A DNA stretch of 64,000 nucleotides from Burkholderiaceae bacterium (GCA_018780645.1 JADMJJ010000019.1:22503-86502); one strand, 5' to 3'. Numbered from the stretch's first letter, positions 11,160 through 20,322 are shown. Numbers and translations: made by a program. The notes: generated from the sequence alone by a model not told the origin.

Positions 11160-12512
11160 TCAACTCAGCCCGTAGGCCAAGCGCATCAAACTCAACGGGT
11201 GCTGCAAGTTCTTCGCTGGCGTGCCCGCCTGCGCCATGCCCTGCGCGATGTGGTGGCCGGCCAGCGCGCAGTCGCTGCTGATGTAGTCCGGCTCGTCCTT
11301 GGCCATGGACTTGAACACCGGCTTGCCTATCTTCATCGCGATCGGGTGATAGAGCGTCTTCACACCATAGGTGCCGGCATGGCCCGAGCAGCGTTCCACC
11401 GTATTGAGCTTGACCTCGACGCTGGCACCAATCAGCTTGAACATCTCCTCGGTCTTCTTGCCTATCTTCTGCACGCGGCCGTGGCAGGGGATGTGATAGC
11501 TGACCTTGCCCAGGGCCGTCTTGAAGTCCAGCTTCAGCAGACCGTCCTTGTGGCGGGCGATCAGGTACTCGAAGGGGTCGAACATCGCCGCCATCACCGC
11601 CTGGGTGTCGGTGCAGTCCGGGAACATCAGCGGCAGCTCCTGCTTGAACATCAGGGTGCAGCTGGGAATGGCGCTGACGATGGCATAGCCCTCCTTGGCA
11701 TAGCGCGCCAGCACCGGCATATTCGCCTCCTTGTGCCGGGCCACCGACTCCAGGTCCCCCAGCTCGAGCTTGGGCATGCCGCAGCAGCTTTCCTTCTCGA
11801 CGATCGTATAGGGAATCGCGTTGTGCTCCAGCAGCTTGATCAGGTCGTGGCCGATGCCGGGCTCGTTGTAGTTGACATAGCAGGTGGCGAAGATCGCCAC
11901 CTTGCCCGGCGTGCGCTCGCCGTTGGTCACCACGGTCGCTGCGCCGAATGACTTGGCGCCCCAACGGAAGCGCTGGCCGGCCAGTTCGGGCATCCAGGCC
12001 TCGGGGTGCACGCCCAGGGCTTTGTCCAGCAGCTTGCGCGCCAGGCCCGTCTTGTTGACGGCGTTGACCGTCTGCACCACCACCGGTATGCCGGCGAACT
12101 GGCCGTGCACATCGGTCGAGGCCAGGAAGCGCTCGCCCGCCTTGACCTCACCCTTCCTGAACTTGATCGCCTTGGCGCGCAGCATGGTGTGCGGAAAGTC
12201 CAGATTCCAGGGATGCGGCGGCACGTAGGGACACTTGGTCATGTAGCAGAGGTCGCACAGATAGCACTGGTCCACCACCTTCCAGTAGTCGGCCTTGGCC
12301 ACACCGTCGACCTCGCCGGTCTTGCTCTCGTCGACCAGATCGAACAGCGTCGGGAACGAGTGGCACAGACTCACGCAGCGCCGGCAGCCGTGGCAGATGT
12401 CGAAGATGCGCTCCAGCTCGTGCAGGCACTTGCCTTCGTCGTAGAACTCAGGGTTCTTCCAGTCCAGCGGATGCCGGGTCGGGGCTTCGAGATTGCCTTC
12501 GCGTGTGCTCAT
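11160..12512 (-). CDS. Fe-S oxidoreductase, GlpC/HdrD-like (two 4Fe-4S clusters, CCG domains)
   Basis: A 450-aa cytoplasmic electron carrier related to GlpC and heterodisulfide reductase subunit D. The first cluster ligands are in CHGCRRCVSLC (about residues 40-50) and the second in CYLCDLCYMTKCP (about 80-92). Two Cys-rich modules follow: one with KESCCGMP, and a second in which the usual CCG is replaced by ERCSGHAG. Adjacency to rubrerythrin suggests it passes electrons to that diiron protein (inference). ATG 12512 has a GGAG upstream. A GC-rich 8-bp stem (12539-12546 with 12553-12560) lies in the gap after the rubrerythrin gene. Confidence 0.9.
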   Translation of the reverse strand: MSTREGNLEAPTRHPLDWKNPEFYDEGKCLHELERIFDICHGCRRCVSLCHSFPTLFDLVDESKTGEVDGVAKADYWKVVDQCYLCDLCYMTKCPYVPPHPWNLDFPHTMLRAKAIKFRKGEVKAGERFLASTDVHGQFAGIPVVVQTVNAVNKTGLARKLLDKALGVHPEAWMPELAGQRFRWGAKSFGAATVVTNGERTPGKVAIFATCYVNYNEPGIGHDLIKLLEHNAIPYTIVEKESCCGMPKLELGDLESVARHKEANMPVLARYAKEGYAIVSAIPSCTLMFKQELPLMFPDCTDTQAVMAAMFDPFEYLIARHKDGLLKLDFKTALGKVSYHIPCHGRVQKIGKKTEEMFKLIGASVEVKLNTVERCSGHAGTYGVKTLYHPIAMKIGKPVFKSMAKDEPDYISSDCALAGHHIAQGMAQAGTPAKNLQHPLSLMRLAYGLS

Positions 12513-12588
12513 CGGGGGGCTCCTGGCTGCCAAGCGACTGCGGCGCCCGAAAGCGCCGCATAACCGTTGAAGTGCTTACATCGGCATA

Positions 12589-13008
12589 TCAGTCGACCAG
12601 GGCGTCCAGTGCCTTCTGATAACGGTTGGCATGCGAGCGCTCGGCCTTGGCCAGGGTCTCGAACCAGTCGGCAATCTCGTCGAAGCCCTCGTCGCGGGCG
12701 GTCTTGGCCATGCCGGGGTACATATCGGTGTACTCGTGCGTCTCGCCGGCCACGGCGGCGGCAAGGTTCTGCCGGCTGGAGCCTATCGGCAGGCCGGTGG
12801 CCGGATCGCCCACCGCCTCCAGAAACTCCAGATGGCCGTGCGCATGGCCGGTCTCACCTTCGGCGGTGGAGCGGAACAGTGCCGCCACATCGTTCTGACC
12901 TTCAATATCAGCCTTGTTCGCGAAATACAGATACCGGCGATTCGCCTGCGATTCGCCCGCGAAGGCATCCTTCAGGTGCTGCTCGGTCTTCGATCCTTTC
13001 AAGCCCAT
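12589..13008 (-). CDS. Rubrerythrin-like diiron protein lacking the rubredoxin domain
   Basis: A 139-aa ferritin-like protein of the rubrerythrin family, which reduces H2O2 at a diiron site. Glu/His ligands are visible in [40 protein letters not shown] and [11 protein letters not shown]. The C-terminal rubredoxin domain with its four Cys is absent, so electrons must come from a partner, plausibly the Fe-S protein encoded immediately downstream. ATG 13008 is preceded by GGAGAG. It is the first gene of the operon. Confidence 0.93.
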   Translation of the reverse strand: MGLKGSKTEQHLKDAFAGESQANRRYLYFANKADIEGQNDVAALFRSTAEGETGHAHGHLEFLEAVGDPATGLPIGSSRQNLAAAVAGETHEYTDMYPGMAKTARDEGFDEIADWFETLAKAERSHANRYQKALDALVD

Positions 13009-13125
13009 GATCGCTCTCCAGTTGAAGTTCGTGGTGGTGTTCCAAAGCGGCTGCCGACTCAACGTGGTGCCTCAGCAGCACCCGCAGACGGTAACCCAGG
13101 CCGTGCCTTGCCGCAATACAAAGCC

Positions 13126-14037
13126 TCAATGCTTGCCATAGGTCGCCGCTATCCCTGCCGCCGCTGCGTCCAGGCCCAGCAACTCGTTCACGAGCAGATG
13201 GCAGCGGCCCAGCGGATCGGCCAGGTCGTGCAGGATGGTCAGGTGGTTGCAGTCGGCTATCGGCTCGCATACCGGCACCGCCTTGGCGCCCCAGGCCTTG
13301 CGTATCAGCCGGTTCTGGCGCAGGAACTCTTCGCTCTCCAGGCCGCCGGCCACCGCGTACAGCGGCGCTTGCGGCGCCGGCAGATAGGAAGGGCTGAGCT
13401 TGCGCACCAGGGCCGGCGTCAGATGCAGATCGGCCTGCAGATAGGGCGAGCGCCGCACCGGCTCCAGATCATGCAGGCCCGAGATAGCCATCGCCCCCTT
13501 CACCAGGTCGGAGGGCAGGTCCGGGGCCAGCAGCGGCCACAGGCAGCACAGCAGCATCGCGGCCAGCTGCCCGCCGGCCGAATGCCCGACGACCACGATG
13601 CGCTGCGGATCACCCCCGTGCACCGCTGCGTTGCGGTAGGTCCAGGCCAGCGCCTGCGCCGTCTGCAGCAGGATGCGGTCCATGCTCGTCGCCGGGCACA
13701 GGCTGTAATTGGGCACCACGACCAGCGCGCCATCCTCCACGAAGGACGGCGCGACGAAGGAGTGGTCGGCCTTGTCCAGCGAGCGCCAATAGCCGCCGTG
13801 CAGGAACACCAGCACCGGCGCGGCCGCGCGGGTCGTGGTGAACAGGTCCAGGCGTTCATCAGGCCCGTCGCCATAGGCCAGGTCCAGCCTGCAGGGGGAG
13901 CGCTCGCGCGACAGCGCCGAGGCGCGCTGCCAGCGCTGGAAGATGTCGGCACTGTCGGCAATGCGCGCGCGGTTGTTGTACTGCGCATCGAGCCAGGCGG
14001 GATCAGGCTCGGGATCGGCGTAAGGGGGCATGGGCAC
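13126..14037 (-). CDS. Alpha/beta hydrolase (esterase / kynurenine-formamidase-like)
   Basis: A 303-aa serine hydrolase. The oxyanion motif HGGYW is at about residue 89 and the nucleophile elbow is GHSAGG (about 158-163). The Asp and His of the triad fit the C-terminal third, with EPIADCNHLTILHDL as the probable His region. This architecture is shared by carboxylesterases of the HSL/BD-FAE type and by some arylformamidases; no kyn genes are adjacent, so the substrate is unassigned. There is no signal peptide. It is divergent from the epimerase-like gene across ~120 bp. Confidence 0.82.
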   Translation of the reverse strand: MPMPPYADPEPDPAWLDAQYNNRARIADSADIFQRWQRASALSRERSPCRLDLAYGDGPDERLDLFTTTRAAAPVLVFLHGGYWRSLDKADHSFVAPSFVEDGALVVVPNYSLCPATSMDRILLQTAQALAWTYRNAAVHGGDPQRIVVVGHSAGGQLAAMLLCCLWPLLAPDLPSDLVKGAMAISGLHDLEPVRRSPYLQADLHLTPALVRKLSPSYLPAPQAPLYAVAGGLESEEFLRQNRLIRKAWGAKAVPVCEPIADCNHLTILHDLADPLGRCHLLVNELLGLDAAAAGIAATYGKH

Positions 14038-14157
14038 TCACGGGTTGGTTCGGTCTCGACAAGCAGTGTCGCAAAAATGGCGACTATCGGGTCTCGGCCC
14101 CTACACTGATCGCCCACAGTCACCCCGGGGTCCGGCCGGCGCCGGCCCCTCAGAACC

Positions 14158-15156
14158 ATGAAATTGCTTGTCATCGGCGGCGGTGTATTCCTCGGCTCGG
14201 CCTTCGTCAGCGCCGCCCTCGCCCGCGGCCACCAGGTCACCGTGTTCCAGCGCGGCAGGAGCAGCTCCGTCCCACCGGCTGGCGTCGAGCGCATCCTCGG
14301 CGACCGCAAGACCGACCTGGCTCGCGCCGCTGGCGACTGGGACGCCATCATCGACACCTGCGCCTACCTGCCCGCCGATGTGCGCGGCGCGATCGAGGCA
14401 CTGCGGCCGAGCTGCCCCTATCTGCTGGTGTCCACCATCTCGGCCTTCGCCGCCCTGCCCGACCCCGGCATGACCGAGAGCACTCCGTTGCACGACCAGG
14501 ACATGAGCAGTGTCGAAACGGTGACCGGCGAGACCTACGGCCCGCTGAAGGCCGCCTGCGAGCGCGAGTTGCTGGCCCTCGCGGCCCACCCCATCATCGT
14601 CCGCCCCGGCCTGATCGTCGGCGAGCAGGATCCCTCCGGCCGGCTCAGCTACTGGGCAGACCGCGTCGCACGCGGTGGCGAGGTGCTGGCCCCGGTAGCC
14701 CCCGAGCTGCCGGCCCAGTGCATCGATGTGCACGACCTGGCCGCCTTCATGCTGACGCTGGTGGAGCAAGGCGCCCGCGGCGACTTCAATGCCAGCGGCA
14801 GTGCCGACCTGACCCTCGGCGAGTTGCTGACCACCGCCCAGACAAGCTTCGGCAGCGACACCCGCCTGAACTGGGTACCCGAGGCCTTTCTGGAGCAACA
14901 GGGCGTGGGCGCCTGGGTCGAACTGCCGCTGTGGATACCCAGCGCCGATGCGAGCCTCGCCGGCATGCTGCGCGTCGATTGCAGCAAGGCCCGCGCCCAC
15001 GGCCTGCACTGCCGGCCGATCGTCGACACGCTGCGCAGCACGCTGGCCTGGGTCAAGACACCGGCAGGCCAGGCCAGCCTCGCCCGCCAGCTCAAGCCGG
15101 AGCGCGAACAGGCGCTGCTGGCCGCCTGGCATGACACCCGTCAAGCCTCGGGTTGA
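14158..15156 (+). CDS. NAD(P)-dependent epimerase/reductase family protein (SDR-like)
   Basis: A 332-aa extended-SDR-like protein. The Rossmann motif MKLLVIGGGVFLGSAFVSAA is at the very N-terminus. AAGDWDAIIDTCAYLP and YLLVSTISAFA fit strands 3-4, and GETYGPLKAACERE carries the YxxxK-like catalytic pair (Tyr at about 122, Lys at about 126). The substrate cannot be assigned. It is followed by the tRNA-Ala gene, which has its own -10 element. Confidence 0.8.
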   Translation: MKLLVIGGGVFLGSAFVSAALARGHQVTVFQRGRSSSVPPAGVERILGDRKTDLARAAGDWDAIIDTCAYLPADVRGAIEALRPSCPYLLVSTISAFAALPDPGMTESTPLHDQDMSSVETVTGETYGPLKAACERELLALAAHPIIVRPGLIVGEQDPSGRLSYWADRVARGGEVLAPVAPELPAQCIDVHDLAAFMLTLVEQGARGDFNASGSADLTLGELLTTAQTSFGSDTRLNWVPEAFLEQQGVGAWVELPLWIPSADASLAGMLRVDCSKARAHGLHCRPIVDTLRSTLAWVKTPAGQASLARQLKPEREQALLAAWHDTRQASG

Positions 15157-15185
15157 ACCGGTGTCCGGGCGCAAAAATCCCGCGC

Positions 15186-15191
15186 TATACT
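15186..15191 (+). promoter_or_regulatory. -10 element of the tRNA-Ala promoter
   Basis: TATACT, 13 bp before the first base of mature tRNA-Ala, matches the sigma-70 -10 consensus in five of six positions. No convincing -35 hexamer is seen at 16-18 bp; a TTGAAC lies at 15153-15158, too far for normal spacing. The assignment rests on position and an AT-rich match in GC-rich DNA. Confidence 0.5.
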
Positions 15192-15203
15192 TTTCCACGG
15201 TTC

Positions 15204-15279
<76 letters not shown>

Positions 15280-15285
15280 ACCAGC

Positions 15286-15316
15286 AAAAAGCCGTTGTGA
15301 AGCAACGGCTTTTTTG
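15286..15316 (+). terminator. Rho-independent terminator of tRNA-Ala
   Basis: Stem GCCGTTG (15291-15297) / CAACGGC (15303-15309), extended by A/T pairs, with a 5-nt loop and six T on the 3' side. It begins 7 bp after the CCA end. Confidence 0.9.
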
Positions 15317-15342
15317 TTTTCGCGGTCAAGCAGGGCTCCGCA

Positions 15343-16212
15343 TCAACAAACCACGATGCCACCACCCTTGGCCTTCGCCCGGTACATCGCACCGTCGGCG
15401 CGCCCGACCAACTGCTCGCCGGTCGTGCCATGCTGGGGATAGATGGCGATGCCCATGCTCAACTTGATGCCGAGTTGCAGAGCGCCGAATGTGATCGGCT
15501 GCTCGAGCTGGTTCATCACGAGCCCGGCCAGGCGTTCGATGTTGCCGGCGTCGCCCGGGTTCAGCAGCAGAAAGAGGAACTCGTCGCCGCCATTGCGGCA
15601 GGCGGTATCTTCCTCGCGGGATTGTTTCAGCAGCCGCGCGGCGACTTCTTTCAGGACGGCGTCGCCCGCCGCATGGCCATGGGTGTCGTTGACGGCCTTG
15701 AAGCCGTCGAGGTCGAGAAACATCACCGCCAGGGTCCAGTGGTGGCGGGCAGCCAGGGCAATCGCCTGCTCCAGCCTGTCATCGAACAGCTCGCGGTTGG
15801 GCAGACCGGTGGCCGAGTCGTGCAGGGCCCGTTGGCGGGCCTGTCTCTCGGCCGCCTGAGATGCCGCCAAGGCGGCCTGCGTCTGCGCCAGTTCCTGCTC
15901 GGCCTGACTCAGGGCCGCGGCCGTCAGCTTCTGGTCGTCTATGCCCTGGCTCAGGGCCTCGGTCGCGTCATGCAGGTCGTCGGCGACCTCCTGCACACGC
16001 CCCTCGACCGCCTCGCTCTCGACCAGCACGGCATGGGCGGACAGCAGCTGCGTGCCCTCGGCGATGGCTGTCTTGGTGGCGTCATTGCTGCTGGACAGAT
16101 CCTCCACGCAGGCCTCGACCTTGGCCTTGACCTGCTGGCTCTGTTCCAGAGCGAGCTCCAGCGCCGCCAGGGCCACGGGCGGCGGTGGTATGGGCTTCGA
16201 ATCGGATGGCAT
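15343..16212 (-). CDS. Diguanylate cyclase (GGDEF) with N-terminal coiled coil
   Basis: A 289-aa cytoplasmic protein predicted to make c-di-GMP. Residues ~10-115 are Gln/Glu/Ala-rich heptad-like helix, likely a dimerising coiled coil. The GGDEF domain spans ~120-289 with HDSATGLPNRELF, FLDLDGFKAVNDTHGH and CRNGGDEF. The active site is intact, and an RxxD (REED) product-inhibition site lies five residues before it. ATG 16212 (MPSDSK) is chosen over upstream starts that would add arginine-rich sequence overlapping the next gene. There is no input domain of known type and no EAL domain. Confidence 0.93.
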   Translation of the reverse strand: MPSDSKPIPPPPVALAALELALEQSQQVKAKVEACVEDLSSSNDATKTAIAEGTQLLSAHAVLVESEAVEGRVQEVADDLHDATEALSQGIDDQKLTAAALSQAEQELAQTQAALAASQAAERQARQRALHDSATGLPNRELFDDRLEQAIALAARHHWTLAVMFLDLDGFKAVNDTHGHAAGDAVLKEVAARLLKQSREEDTACRNGGDEFLFLLLNPGDAGNIERLAGLVMNQLEQPITFGALQLGIKLSMGIAIYPQHGTTGEQLVGRADGAMYRAKAKGGGIVVC

Positions 16213-16276
16213 GGGATGCTTGTACGCCGCAAGCCAGACCTCGTCTGTGCGCCAGCGCACAGCCAGGCACGATCCG

Positions 16277-17350
16277 TCAATGCCTAGCGCGGCGCGGATG
16301 GTCGAAGAAGAAGCGCAGCATCTCCCGGCTCGCGTCCGGGCCCTTGGGGTCGGTGTACGAGCCCGCCGCCCGGCCGCCGGCCCATGCGTGGCCGGCCCCG
16401 TGCAGCAGCCAGTGTTCGGCCGCGACGCTGCCATCCGGCCCCGTGTAGAGGCTGCGGGTATGGCAGCGCCCCTGGGCGGACTCGCCCCGCTCGACGTGCG
16501 CGGCCGTGCCTCCCGGGCCTGTTGCGGCCCTGATCAGTTGCTCGCCGTTGCGGGGATGGACCGTCGGGTCCTGATCGCCATGGAAGACGATCACCGGCAA
16601 GGCCAGCGGCACCTGGGCATGGGCTGCGGCGGCCCCGCTCTTCATCGCCGCCATCGCCTCGGGCAAGGTGCGCGCCGCGCCGGGGGCCAGGCCGGAGTGC
16701 ACACCGAGGGCTGAAAACAACTCCGGGTGCGCTGCGGCAACAAGGCCAGCCATCGCCCCACCGGCGGACAGACCGGCGATGTAGACCCTGAGCGGGTCCG
16801 TGCCCTGCCCCTGCATCACCGCCCGGGTCAGCGCAGCGATCAGAGCGGCCTCGCCGCGCTCGCGGGTCTGATGGCTGTGCTTGAACCAGTTCCAGCAGCG
16901 TGACGGATTGGCGTCCTGCCCCTGGGCCGGGTAGAGCACGCAGAAACCCTGCTCGCGGGCGAGGGTGTTCATGTCGGTGCCGGCGGCAAAGTCATCGGGG
17001 TTTTGCGTGCAGCCATGCAGCATCACAACCAGCGGCAGCGCCTGCCCGAGCCGGCCCGGTGGCACATAGAGTTTGTACTGGCGGGTCAGCGACGCATGGG
17101 TAAACGAAGCGCTGCGGAATTCTCTGGCATCGGCGCGCTCCGGCGCGGGCCGAGCGCCGGAACGCGTCGCCGGTGACTCGAACACGCAGCCCTCCAGCAC
17201 CTCGCCGGCAGCCGCGACTGGGGTGGCGGGCGCAGCCATCGGTGCAAGGCCGACCAAGGCGCGCTGGATCGCCGCAGTGGCCTCGCTCAGGCGCCCGGTC
17301 TGTGTCAGTCGGGCGGCGTCGCGCATCAGGTCCTGCAGTCTGTGGTTCAT
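16277..17350 (-). CDS. PHB depolymerase family esterase (LpqC-like)
   Basis: A 357-aa alpha/beta hydrolase of the poly(3-hydroxybutyrate) depolymerase / feruloyl-esterase-like family. It has LVVMLHGCTQNPDDFA near residue 110, nucleophile elbow GLSAGG near 195, ALPVIVFHGDQDPTVHP (acid) near 253 and HWLLHGAGHAW (catalytic His). An ~80-residue N-terminal helical and Ala/Pro-rich extension precedes the fold. No cleavable signal peptide is apparent, so it may act on intracellular polymer or oligomers (inference). It is followed by the divergent-facing GGDEF gene and preceded by a small RHH protein gene on the same strand. Confidence 0.88.
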   Translation of the reverse strand: MNHRLQDLMRDAARLTQTGRLSEATAAIQRALVGLAPMAAPATPVAAAGEVLEGCVFESPATRSGARPAPERADAREFRSASFTHASLTRQYKLYVPPGRLGQALPLVVMLHGCTQNPDDFAAGTDMNTLAREQGFCVLYPAQGQDANPSRCWNWFKHSHQTRERGEAALIAALTRAVMQGQGTDPLRVYIAGLSAGGAMAGLVAAAHPELFSALGVHSGLAPGAARTLPEAMAAMKSGAAAAHAQVPLALPVIVFHGDQDPTVHPRNGEQLIRAATGPGGTAAHVERGESAQGRCHTRSLYTGPDGSVAAEHWLLHGAGHAWAGGRAAGSYTDPKGPDASREMLRFFFDHPRRARH

Positions 17351-17380
17351 TCAATCCTTGAGGGGGTGGAGTGTTGCGGC

Positions 17381-17806
17381 TCAGCGCTGGCGATCGGCCA
17401 GCGCGGCCTTGACGGCGGGGCTGGCGTGTAGCGCGCCCAGCACATCCAGCGAGTCGATCGTGGCCCGCGCCAGCTCCGGGCTGACGTCGTCGGCGATCGT
17501 GGCCAGGCCCAGCACCCGCACTTGCAGCGTCTGCCCGGCGGCCTGCACCGCACGCAAATCGCTGGCGCTGAAGTGCTGCAGCCCGAGCACCAGCATCTTG
17601 CGCGCCACCGCCTGCTTGACGACGTCGGCATGGCAGGCCGCCTGATTGCGAATGGCCGTGCGGATGAAGTCGCTGCGGTTGCCGTAGAAGCCCTCGGCCA
17701 CCAGCAGGTCGATCTGGCCCAGATCGACGAAGCCGAGGTTGATGGTGATCTTCTCCGAGTCGGCGGGCTTGGTCTTGGCCGGCGGAACAGGTGCTTTGAG
17801 GTTCAT
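17381..17806 (-). CDS. CopG-like ribbon-helix-helix protein
   Basis: A 141-aa protein with an RHH-type segment (KITINLGFVDLGQIDLLVAEGFYGNRSDFIRTAIRNQ) at about residues 17-55: one beta strand followed by two helices, as in CopG/MetJ-fold DNA-binding proteins. The C-terminal ~85 residues are helical and unassigned. The start is uncertain; the frame is open to 17860 and ATG 17806 is the first to give a compact N-terminus. It lies 30 bp upstream of the PHB-depolymerase-family gene on the same strand, so it may regulate that gene (inference). Confidence 0.75.
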   Translation of the reverse strand: MNLKAPVPPAKTKPADSEKITINLGFVDLGQIDLLVAEGFYGNRSDFIRTAIRNQAACHADVVKQAVARKMLVLGLQHFSASDLRAVQAAGQTLQVRVLGLATIADDVSPELARATIDSLDVLGALHASPAVKAALADRQR

Positions 17807-17861
17807 GGCCCATGCTATCACCATCCACATGGATGGCGTGGGGATGTTCAAACCACTCAAC

Positions 17862-18083
17862 TCAGGCCTGCCCAGCCTCCAACCGTATTGCCCCCTTCTT
17901 GACGTAGCCCTCGAAGTCGCTGCGCGGCATCACGGCAGACAGGCGGTCGTCGCCGTCCTGCCAACCGAGCGTTGCGTCAGCGGCGGTGAGCTCCAGTTCG
18001 CACAGGCCGGGGCGTATCAGCATCATCGGCCCGTCGCCCTCGCGGTAGCTGACCTCGCCGACGATGGTCACGTTGCTGGACAT
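17862..18083 (-). CDS. Small uncharacterised protein (73 aa)
   Basis: Begins MSSNVTIVGEVSYREGDGP and looks like a compact mostly-beta protein with one Cys and a short helix (RSDFEGYVKKGAIRLE) near the end. No family is recognised. It is in tandem with the RHH gene, and its stop lies 55 bp before the chosen RHH start, consistent with one transcript. Strand and length are supported by good coding composition and a plausible SD (AGGAG) in front of the ATG at 18083. Confidence 0.65.
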   Translation of the reverse strand: MSSNVTIVGEVSYREGDGPMMLIRPGLCELELTAADATLGWQDGDDRLSAVMPRSDFEGYVKKGAIRLEAGQA

Positions 18084-18192
18084 GGTTGGGCTCCTGGGGT
18101 TGCGGTGGTGCCCTCTTATAGCCGTGTCCAGCCCCGGCGTCTGTGCGCTGACGCACAGGCGCCGGCCGGCCAGGCGAATCAGCCCGGAGGCG

Positions 18193-19434
18193 TCAGCCCA
18201 GGGCCTGCGCGAAGTCGGCGATCAGGTCGGCCTCGTCTTCCAGCCCGACCGACAGCCGTATCAGCCCATCGGCGATGCCCATCTCGGCGCGCACCTCGGG
18301 CCCAGCTTCCCAGAAGATCGTCGGGGCGACCGGGATGATCAGGCTGCGGGTGTCGCCCAGGCCGGTGGCCTTGATCGGCAGTTGCAGGCGGTTGAGCACG
18401 GGCACCAGGTCCGCCGGGTCACGCAGCTCGAAGCTCAGCAGCCAGGAGCCGGCCTTGAACAGCTCGGTGGCGCGGCCATGGTGAGGGTGCGAGGCCAGGC
18501 CGGGGTAGTGCACGGCGGCGATCTTCGGGTGGGCCTGCAGCCAGACGGCCAGGGCCAGCGCGGTGGCACTCGTCTGGCGGACACGCAACTGCAGCGTCTC
18601 GGCGCCGACGCTGATGCGGTGGGCCGCGTCAGACGACAGCGTGCCGCCCATATCGCGCAACCCCTTCTTGCGGATCTGCTGCAGGCCCCACTGCCTGACA
18701 TCGCCCTTGCGGTAGGCCGCAAAAATATTCGGAAAACCCTGCCAGTCGAACAGTCCGGTGTCGGTGACGGCGCCGCCCAGCGCATCGCCATGGCCGGCCA
18801 TGGTCTTGGTCAGCGAGTTGATGACCAGACTGGCGCCGACCGAGCGCGGCTGGAACAGCGCCGGTGAGGTGATGGTGTTGTCCACCACATAGACCAGGCC
18901 GCGGGCCTGGCACAGCGCGCCTATGGCCACCAGGTCCGGCACCTGGGTGCCGGGGTTAGCCACGGTCTCGACGAAGACCATGCGGGTGTTGGGTCGCAGC
19001 GCGGCCTCGACGGCGGCGGCCGAGCCGGCGTCAACCTTGCTGACCGCCACGCCCAGATCCTCCAGGGTGCCCAGCAGGCTGTTGGTGTTGCCGAACACAT
19101 AGCGGCTGGAGATGATGTGGTCGCCCGCACGCAGCAGGGTCAGAAAGACGGCCGAGATCGCCGCCATGCCGGTGGCGAAACTGATCGTGCCCAGGCCCTG
19201 CTCCAGCAGGGTGATCTTGGCCTCCAGCGCGGCCGTCGTCGGCGTGCCCTGGCGGGCGTAGTTGTAGCCGCCCTTGAGCGTGCCCTGGAACACGCCTATC
19301 AGGTCTTCGACGCGGTCGAAACCGTACTGCACCGAGGTGTGAATCGGCTTGTGGATGGCGCCATGCTCGACGCCGAAGCGGCGATCGGAATGAACGTTGT
19401 CGGTACTCGGGCCTTGCTTGTCAGGTGCAGTCAT
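18193..19434 (-). CDS. Cys/Met-metabolism PLP-dependent enzyme (cystathionine gamma-synthase family)
   Basis: A 413-aa fold-type I PLP enzyme of transsulfuration or sulfhydrylation. PLP-binding Lys is in INSLTKTMAGHGDALGG. Other family signatures are YNYARQGTPTTAALEAK, FATGMAAISAVFLTLL, FVETVANPGTQV, VVDNTITSP and TRSLIIPVAPTIFWE. It could be O-acetylhomoserine sulfhydrylase, cystathionine gamma-synthase or a beta/gamma-lyase; sequence reading alone does not settle this. ATG 19434 is preferred over 19479. It is divergent from the solute-binding protein gene. Confidence 0.9.
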   Translation of the reverse strand: MTAPDKQGPSTDNVHSDRRFGVEHGAIHKPIHTSVQYGFDRVEDLIGVFQGTLKGGYNYARQGTPTTAALEAKITLLEQGLGTISFATGMAAISAVFLTLLRAGDHIISSRYVFGNTNSLLGTLEDLGVAVSKVDAGSAAAVEAALRPNTRMVFVETVANPGTQVPDLVAIGALCQARGLVYVVDNTITSPALFQPRSVGASLVINSLTKTMAGHGDALGGAVTDTGLFDWQGFPNIFAAYRKGDVRQWGLQQIRKKGLRDMGGTLSSDAAHRISVGAETLQLRVRQTSATALALAVWLQAHPKIAAVHYPGLASHPHHGRATELFKAGSWLLSFELRDPADLVPVLNRLQLPIKATGLGDTRSLIIPVAPTIFWEAGPEVRAEMGIADGLIRLSVGLEDEADLIADFAQALG

Positions 19435-19497
19435 CGCCCAAGAATACCAGCGGCCCGGATTCCGATACACAATTGACAAGACACCGAAGGAGCGCGA

Positions 19498-20322
19498 TTG
19501 CCTAGATCCTCAGCTGTGCGCAGCGAAAGCCGGCCCCGGACGCCCGTGCCGATCGGTCACGCCCTGCTTGCCGCCCTGATGATGCTGGCCGCCGCAAGGC
19601 TGCAGGCCACCCCGATCCTGCGTCTGTGCACCGCCGATGTGCCCTTTTATCCCTACACCATGCCCGATGGCAGCGGCTATTCACAACAGCTGATACGGCT
19701 GGCGCTGCGCGGCCTGCCCCTGCAGCTGAAAAACCATATGGCGCCGCGGGCGCGCTGCCTGCAAGACAGCCGCAGCGGCCAGGCCGACGCGCTGGTGGGC
19801 GTGTTCTCCACCGAGCGGCTGCTGTGGCTCAGCTATCCGATGAAGGGCGACGCGCCCGATGCCGGCTCCAGCCTGGCCCAGCTTCGCTTTATGGTCTACC
19901 GGCGCAGCGGCTCGACCGCCGACTGGGACGGCAAGCGCTTCTACCATCTCGACCACGGCGCCATCGGCGTGCAGTTCGGTTTCAGCTACGGCCTGGAACT
20001 GGAACGCCTGGGCGTGCCGCTGGACGACAAGGCACCGTCCGCCGAACAGGTGCTGCGCAAGCTTGAGCGTGGGCGCATTCCGCTGGCCGTGTTGCAGGAG
20101 GAGCAGGGTCAGGCCCTGGTCCAGACAGCCTTCGCCGGCAAGATCGAGGCCCTGCCCCAACCCTTCATGCGGCAGACCCTGTACCTGATTGTCACCCGCG
20201 AGTTCCAGGCCCGTCATCCGGCCCTGGTGACCCGCCTGTGGGCAGCCATTGCCGGCGCGCGCGGCAGCCCGGAGTACCTGCGCATCCTCGCCACGAAGCC
20301 CCGCCCGCTTAACCCACAATAG
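19498..20322 (+). CDS. Periplasmic solute-binding-like protein (SBP family 3 type)
   Basis: A 274-aa exported protein. The start is TTG at 19498, supported by AAGGAG at 19487-19492. A signal peptide is visible (hydrophobic core ALLAALMMLAAARLQA, cleavage near residue 38). The mature part resembles family-3 solute-binding proteins without an attached kinase or permease (LRLCTADVPFYPYTMPDGSG, QADALVGVFSTERLLWLSYPM). It has only two Cys, near the mature N-terminus and after residue 80. The ligand is unknown. The next gene starts 26 bp downstream. Confidence 0.78.
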   Translation: MPRSSAVRSESRPRTPVPIGHALLAALMMLAAARLQATPILRLCTADVPFYPYTMPDGSGYSQQLIRLALRGLPLQLKNHMAPRARCLQDSRSGQADALVGVFSTERLLWLSYPMKGDAPDAGSSLAQLRFMVYRRSGSTADWDGKRFYHLDHGAIGVQFGFSYGLELERLGVPLDDKAPSAEQVLRKLERGRIPLAVLQEEQGQALVQTAFAGKIEALPQPFMRQTLYLIVTREFQARHPALVTRLWAAIAGARGSPEYLRILATKPRPLNPQ

